Part shown: one piece after another, positions 59,002 to 64,000 of the stretch | Position numbering within the stretch: position 1 is the first letter of the stretch | How the letters are laid out: every line of letters starts with the position of its first letter | From: Papio anubis | Lineage: Eukaryota > Chordata > Mammalia > Primates > Cercopithecidae | DNA: 64,000 bases | Direction: 5' to 3' | NCBI RefSeq assembly: GCF_008728515.1 | Contig: NC_044977.1 | Span: forward strand, 3,433,501 to 3,497,500 | Translations under genes and position numbers: made by a program | The notes under the pieces: model-generated | Told to the model about the DNA's origin: nothing | Database searches by the model: none | The model's input: only the letters and a program-made list of their open reading frames with translations

Positions 59002-62000
59002 ATTTTAACCAGTATTATCTTCCTCCCTATTCAGAATGCTACAATATATGTTTTAAGATTCACCTAAAAATGGCATTATATTTTCAATGGATAGAATATG
59101 AAATCTTATTATTAAATGTAAACTTTATATTCTACAAAACATATTAGCTCATAGTGCCATTTATTACCTATCTAATTAGATAATGCACAGTAAGCGTCTC
59201 TGTCTCAATACAAAATAAGGGCAAAATAATCTATATTCTTGAAGACAATGTAGCAGAGAATTTGGAAAAGGTTAAATGAGATATTTTATAGAATTCTGAT
59301 TTTTCTCAGAAATAATTAGCTCTACAAAATTTCAGTATTTTTATAAAATTTTTCATTTCTTGATTGCTATCCTAGCCACTCCTAGCATCTCTAGGCAGGG
59401 CACTGAACTGAAAGGGAAACTTAGATTCTTCTTTCAAACCAGCAGAATAATAAACTTACGTCTCAAAGGCGGTACAAATACAGGGTTGTGTCCACTATTT
59501 AAGATCAGATGTATGTGTAACTCTTCCTGAAATTGTTGAACTTGGTCCTTCTATTGATCTTTATTAGTTGCTGCCATTCTGGAGTCAGAATTCTTAATGC
59601 TTTGACAACAAGTGCATTGCCTCAGATGGAACGCTCTTAAGGCACAGACCAGACCCCTTTCTAGTAACCTTCTCCTCCCTACAAGGTCAAGGGGCTAGGG
59701 ATATATAGGATGGGCGGACCCTTCTACCCCAGCCTTTCCCCTGCCACCCTTCACTTCTGTCACTCATGGTTCCCAATCCACTCCTCCCCCACTTTAAGAG
59801 GCTACAGAGAATGATTTCCTCTCATGGACTGAAGGACAACATTACAGAGCTATCTTATCTTACACTCAGAAGAAATCTAAGCCATTTGAGGAAGTTAAGA
59901 ATGGCTTTGATTACTGAAGCTATTTCTTTCCCATAAATTGAACATGGCATAAGAGATTCTTGAACTTGTTCAGAGAATCTGCCCTCACCCTTGCCCTTCT
60001 TGGTTTTCTAGAAGGGATTACTGACTTCTGCTGCCTAGGGTCCTCCCTATATTACCTTTTTGTAATCGTTACAACTTGATGCTTATTTTTAAAGGCTATA
60101 TATAAACATAGAAACTCTATTTTATTTTAGTTCTGATTTCACTTATAATTTAAGAAATTACATCAATCAATTTCCTTTTCAGAATTAAGATTCTTTTTGA
60201 GAAACTTTTGAAGTCAAATACATTTGTCTTACTGTATACAAGATCATGTGGCCAATTAAGAAGCTCTCTTTTACCTGCAAAGGTGAGAAACATTTTAAAG
60301 TAGAAAAATAAACCATTACTAAAAATTGCAATGGAAGTAATCAGCTTTTACCTCGATTTTTGTCAATTTGACTTTGGTTGCCTGTCCATCTGTATACCTA
60401 TATATCTAAAGAAAAACATTGGCTGGTAAAAGACGCTTCTTCAATAACACTGTACGTGTTATATTTGTTCCTTTTTCGAGAGTTCCTGTTTATTTATTTA
60501 GAATAGGAAAATATAATGAACAAAACTAGTGTTAAGAGAGTAATACATTTTAGAGAATCTGAAGTATGTTTGAAAAATAGCAGTAAATTAAGAAAGTTTT
60601 AAGAATTTATTCTGTAAAAACCTTGTAAGAAAATAATTGTGTATGTTCCTACAAATTCCCCCAATGTGCATAAACATCCACATAATGAAATAGGAATTAG
60701 TACCCTGGGCTCTTTTTCCTCATTTGATTAACATGCTTATTTTGGGGTGGGGGGGGAAAACACTGGTGAAAGCTATGGCTTTTGAATGAAAAAGAGGGGG
60801 AAAAGAGCCCACAGTGTCACAGATGGCTGTCGGAATAAAATGAAGCATGGGTCTGCTGAGAGAATCAAGCATCAGTGTGAAATCCGAACAGAAAGGCACG
60901 GAGCAGAAGGCAACATTTCAAAAGGCATTTGGCGCCAAGTGGCATTGTGAGGGTTAATTTACTGCCAGGAGCTGCTGGGCCTTTCATTCTCCAAAGACAC
61001 ACAATAGACAGATCCCCGAAGTGCCCATCATAATCACAGATGCTGGGGGATTAATGCTAAGATGAAAGCTTCATGAATATTAAAAATATCAAAACTGATA
61101 ATGATGTAGCAGAGTTTGAAATAACATTCAATCTCAAAATCTAAGAGTATGGCACGCAGGCGTAGTAAGACACTGTCTTTTAAAAACTGATTAAAACCTA
61201 CTCAGTTTGTAACAGAAAGAAGCTTATGCATATTAGGACCTGAATTGGCTGCCAAACTTTACAAATTGCACAGACTAATTACCATAATTAAGCCTTGGAT
61301 TGAAGAAGAAAATTCCATTTATCTCGGGCTGACTCAGTGGAACTTCAACAAAGAAAACACTGACATCAGATGGGCTTTTCCCTCAAACGATGTTTCAAAG
61401 CCCACTAAAAATAAACAAACAAACAAAAGAGGTCCCATCCTCTTAGAAGCAGAAATAGTAACCATTCAGTTCAAAATGGAGTTGAAGGAAAGGATTGTTC
61501 GATGTTATGGATACTGGTTTAGGTCAATTTAGTCTACTGCACATGAGAAGCTCCATTTAAAAACAAAAGGAATTCCTTAATTTAAAAATCTGAATTATAA
61601 ATATTTATTTAAGATAATTGATAAAAACTGAGTGGATTTCAATTTATTCAATTGACTTAATAAATACGTCTGTGATTTAACTGTGATTTAGAATTTAGTT
61701 GGCTGACTTTCCGGTAAAGATGAAGTTAGAATAACTTGCTCAATATCTTAACCGACTCCTATTGCAGATATCAGTAATAACAGAAGTAAATCAGGTTAGA
61801 CCACATTTTGTTTATTTTTAGACTTTCTTAAAACATTTATAAAAAGCCATGTCAGTGAATATAATGGGTATTTCCATGTGCTGCCTAGCCTGAATTCAGT
61901 CAATTAGTTTATTAGTGAATCAGTGAACTTTGGGAAAAAAAAATTGTAATCATGAAAGCTGAGTGATAAAGTGGCTACAATAATGAATACTTTTGAAGCT

Positions 62001-62329
62001 TGTTTCAGACACTATCCAGAATAAAGGATTTAAAACAATTACGTCTGATTATGGGAAACATTGAGCAAACTAATTTTTAATCAGTGTTGAACATTTGGTT
62101 TATATTTTGAAATGAATTGATCTTGAATTAGAGTAAAGCATTTGCACTGTTAGTTTACAATAGTTGCTTGCAGAGATTGTAAAACTGGCCATATGTTGAT
62201 TTTACTGGTTGACATGTGGAAATGTTTTTGGTGTGCTTTCTCCTATATTTTAATAATTTAAAATATTTTGCTAACCACAGTTTTTACTTGCCCCCTTTCT
62301 CTTATCCAATAGTATCTTCTAATTTCAAT
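59002..62329. other. Mostly unannotated; one candidate regulatory block
   Basis: 60760-61080 is unusually non-AT-rich and repeat-free (ggcatttggcgccaagtggc, ttaatttactgccaggagct, gggggattaatgct). The rest is ordinary AT-rich sequence. No gene is supported. Confidence 0.45.
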
Positions 62330-62540
62330 TTATCCACTGCCCTGAGTCGTGCGTTCTAGTAACCTGTTCTTCAGAGTTATTTAAGTTTCAAATACAATCA
62401 CACTGTTTATCTTCCCTTCCTCAACGATTCGTCTTTAGGATGAAGTCCAAATTCCTTAGCACAGCAAACAAGGTCATTGTATCTGGCCATAGTCTACTTC
62501 TCAGTCTTCATTCCTTGTTAACCCTTTCTCATTTATTAAT
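62330..62540 (+). mobile_element. L2 fragment, sense
   Basis: aggatgaagtccaaattcct followed by caaggtcattgtatctggcc matches L2 (ataaaatccaaactccttacc ... caaggccctgcatgatctgg). Confidence 0.65.
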
Positions 62541-62559
62541 TTATTTCCTGAAATTAATT

Positions 62560-62784
62560 TACATTTCCTGAGGGTTTTGAAGACCTATATTTCAGGCACT
62601 GCCATAGCCACTGGGGATAAATACTAACAAAACAAATATGACTCCCTGCCTCCATGAAGATTATAGTTAGGTGAAGGAGAAATACGTTTTTAAAAATTGT
62701 CTCTTTCTCCTTTCTCTCCCCCACCACCCCAGACATGTGCATAGGCATATGTACTTTTTCGCTTTCCAACTGCAAATCGAGGTG
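62560..62784 (-). mobile_element. L2 fragment, antisense
   Basis: atatttcaggcactgccata, gccactggggataaatacta and tccctgcctccatgaagatt match reverse-complement L2. The element seems to continue beyond the MIR inserted at 62785. Confidence 0.65.
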
Positions 62785-62995
62785 ATAGAGCACAGTGGCT
62801 AAGGACATAAATTCTGAAGCCTTGTTCAAATCTTGACTCCACCGCTCAATGACATTGAACTTGGGCAAGTTACCCCACCGTATATACCTATATGCCATTT
62901 CTCAAGGGTTGTTGTGAGGATTAAATAAGCAAGTACAATTTAACCACCTGAAACGGTCTGGCACATAGCAATAACAGCCATGATGATTATTAGTG
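62785..62995 (+). mobile_element. MIR SINE, sense, near full length
   Basis: gagcacagtggctaaggaca, gttcaaatcttgactccacc, cttgggcaagttaccccacc, gggttgttgtgaggattaaa, ggtctggcacatagcaataa and a 3' atgatgattattag follow MIR from its tRNA-like head to its 3' end. Confidence 0.9.
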
Positions 62996-63260
62996 CAGAC
63001 AGTGTTAGAAAGGGAAAAAGTCAGTGTCATGACGGGTCATGACTGGGGGAGGAGCCCTAACTTGGTCTGAGGAGTCAACAACGGCTTCTCGCAGGAAGTA
63101 ACTATGGCCTGATTTCAGAAGGATGTGCAGTTGGAGGGGGTGGAAGTGGGTGAGGATCCGTGATTTCCATTCAGAACGACCTTTCCTGAGAACATCTTGA
63201 AGGAGCCAGCATCCTGGGGTGCCCTATGGTCTGAACGAAGGCTGGTGAGATTGTAGCACA
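62996..63260 (-). mobile_element. L2 fragment, antisense (continuation)
   Basis: ctatggcctgatttcagaag and gtgcagttggagggggtgg, then ctgaacgaaggctggtgaga loosely follow the reverse-complement L2 segment downstream of 62560-62784. Weak. Confidence 0.4.
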
Positions 63261-63329
63261 GAAGCAAGTGTGTTATACTGAGACCGCCACTCTAATTTAT
63301 ATTTGTGAAAGTGCTGTATTTTTCTCTTA

Positions 63330-63680
63330 TTTCTAAATTTCCTAGACTTTCTCTCTCCAAGCCATCTGTCTCTCATAGTCTTCTCCAATCCCTACTTGTT
63401 CTCCGGAATATAAATATGTTTAGCATCTCCTTCAGGGAACCTCCCCACGGACCCCACTGTCCTTGCACTCTTTCTTCTCTCTGTTCTAGACTGGGCACTT
63501 CCATTCTGTGGGAACCCACATCAGATCATTTATTTCTCTGAGTTTTCCTCATGTGCTACTAGATGGTGAGCTACCTAATCACAGAGCTTTTGCATTATTT
63601 GTCTTTGAATTGACACTGGCCTGGCATATAACACGTACTAAGGTATAAAGGTTTGCCAACTCAGTGAATTAATATATGCA
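63330..63680 (+). mobile_element. L2-like 3' fragment, sense
   Basis: agatggtgagctacctaatc followed by tttgtctttgaattgacact and gcctggcatataacacgtac resembles the L2 3' end. The 5' part is uncertain. Confidence 0.5.
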
Positions 63681-64000
63681 CCCTCAGCACACACCCTAAA
63701 CTTTGAGACTTGTACAATCTATGTATCATATTGAACTTAGATGCTCACAAATTCAAGGTGGGAGGCATCAAAATTTACTTATCTTGTGAAATCTAGGATT
63801 TTTCTGGTATGTAGTGTTGACACTCATTTTAAACTCTTACACTAACTCTTTTATTTTTAAATGCAAGACAGAGTTGGCATTCCTATTGTAAATTATCTTT
63901 AGTGAGGAATATGAGAATTGTAATATTTTACCTTAATGTAAGAAATTTTCATCAGATTCATATTTCATCTCTATTATCACTCAGCCTACCCAGACAAACA
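63681..64000. other. No recognisable feature
   Basis: AT-rich sequence to the window edge. Confidence 0.4.

Noticed and set aside
1..64000. CRISPR arrays, operons, tRNA/rRNA genes, integrons or phage-like systems
   Set aside because: I scanned for regularly spaced repeats, compact same-strand gene runs and structured RNA genes and found none. Composition and repeat content are those of a primate nuclear genome.

Overview
The window looks like primate, most likely human or another catarrhine, nuclear DNA. It is AT-rich and gene-poor and is dominated by interspersed repeats: AluS and AluY elements, fossil Alu monomers, MADE1 mariner fragments, MIR, L2, old L1M fragments, MaLR and ERVL-type LTRs, and one nearly complete L1PA element. 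The families were recognised by eye against remembered consensus sequences. Boundaries of the old MIR, L2 and L1M copies are approximate to tens of bases, and subfamily names are tentative.

The only convincing protein-coding sequence of a host gene is one exon on the minus strand, at 7740 down to 7470. It encodes about 90 residues: a basic start, a hydrophobic signal-like stretch, and a C-terminal segment (GTPIPTSENDDNSLGYTG) that closely resembles the N-terminal peptide preceding the first Ig domain of ROBO1. The residue differences from ROBO1 point to the paralogue ROBO2, so I read it as an alternative N-terminal exon of ROBO2. It ends in a phase-1 splice donor (CAG|GTAGTG) and is preceded by a good acceptor at 7862-7861. 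Most of the rest would then be intron or 5' flank of this very long gene, which runs right to left here.

Layout. 1-6.3 kb: Alus, MADE1 halves, a MIR and a tiny twin-primed L1 insertion. 6.3-10.3 kb: non-repetitive sequence with the ROBO2-type exon and two small CpG-enriched patches. 10.3-46.4 kb: intronic or intergenic sequence with scattered L2, MIR and antisense L1M fragments, one MST-type LTR (28.3-28.7 kb), one ERVL-like LTR (43.4-43.8 kb), two Alus, several microsatellites and a striking number of local 50-95 bp tandem duplications, concentrated at 27.4-34.1 kb. 46.5-52.65 kb: a 6.15 kb plus-strand L1PA with a perfect 17 bp target-site duplication, inserted into an older minus-strand L2. 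Its two reading frames are recognisable but broken by stops and frameshifts. 52.7-64 kb: mostly unannotated AT-rich sequence with a FLAM, an AluS, L2 and MIR.

There is no operon-like organisation. The broken L1 and the old repeats are not expected to make active proteins. I did not find a previously undescribed molecular system. The items most worth following up are the ROBO2 alternative exon, the LTR flanked by an unusually long direct repeat, the retained ZNF93-target segment in the L1 5' UTR, and the cluster of local tandem duplications.
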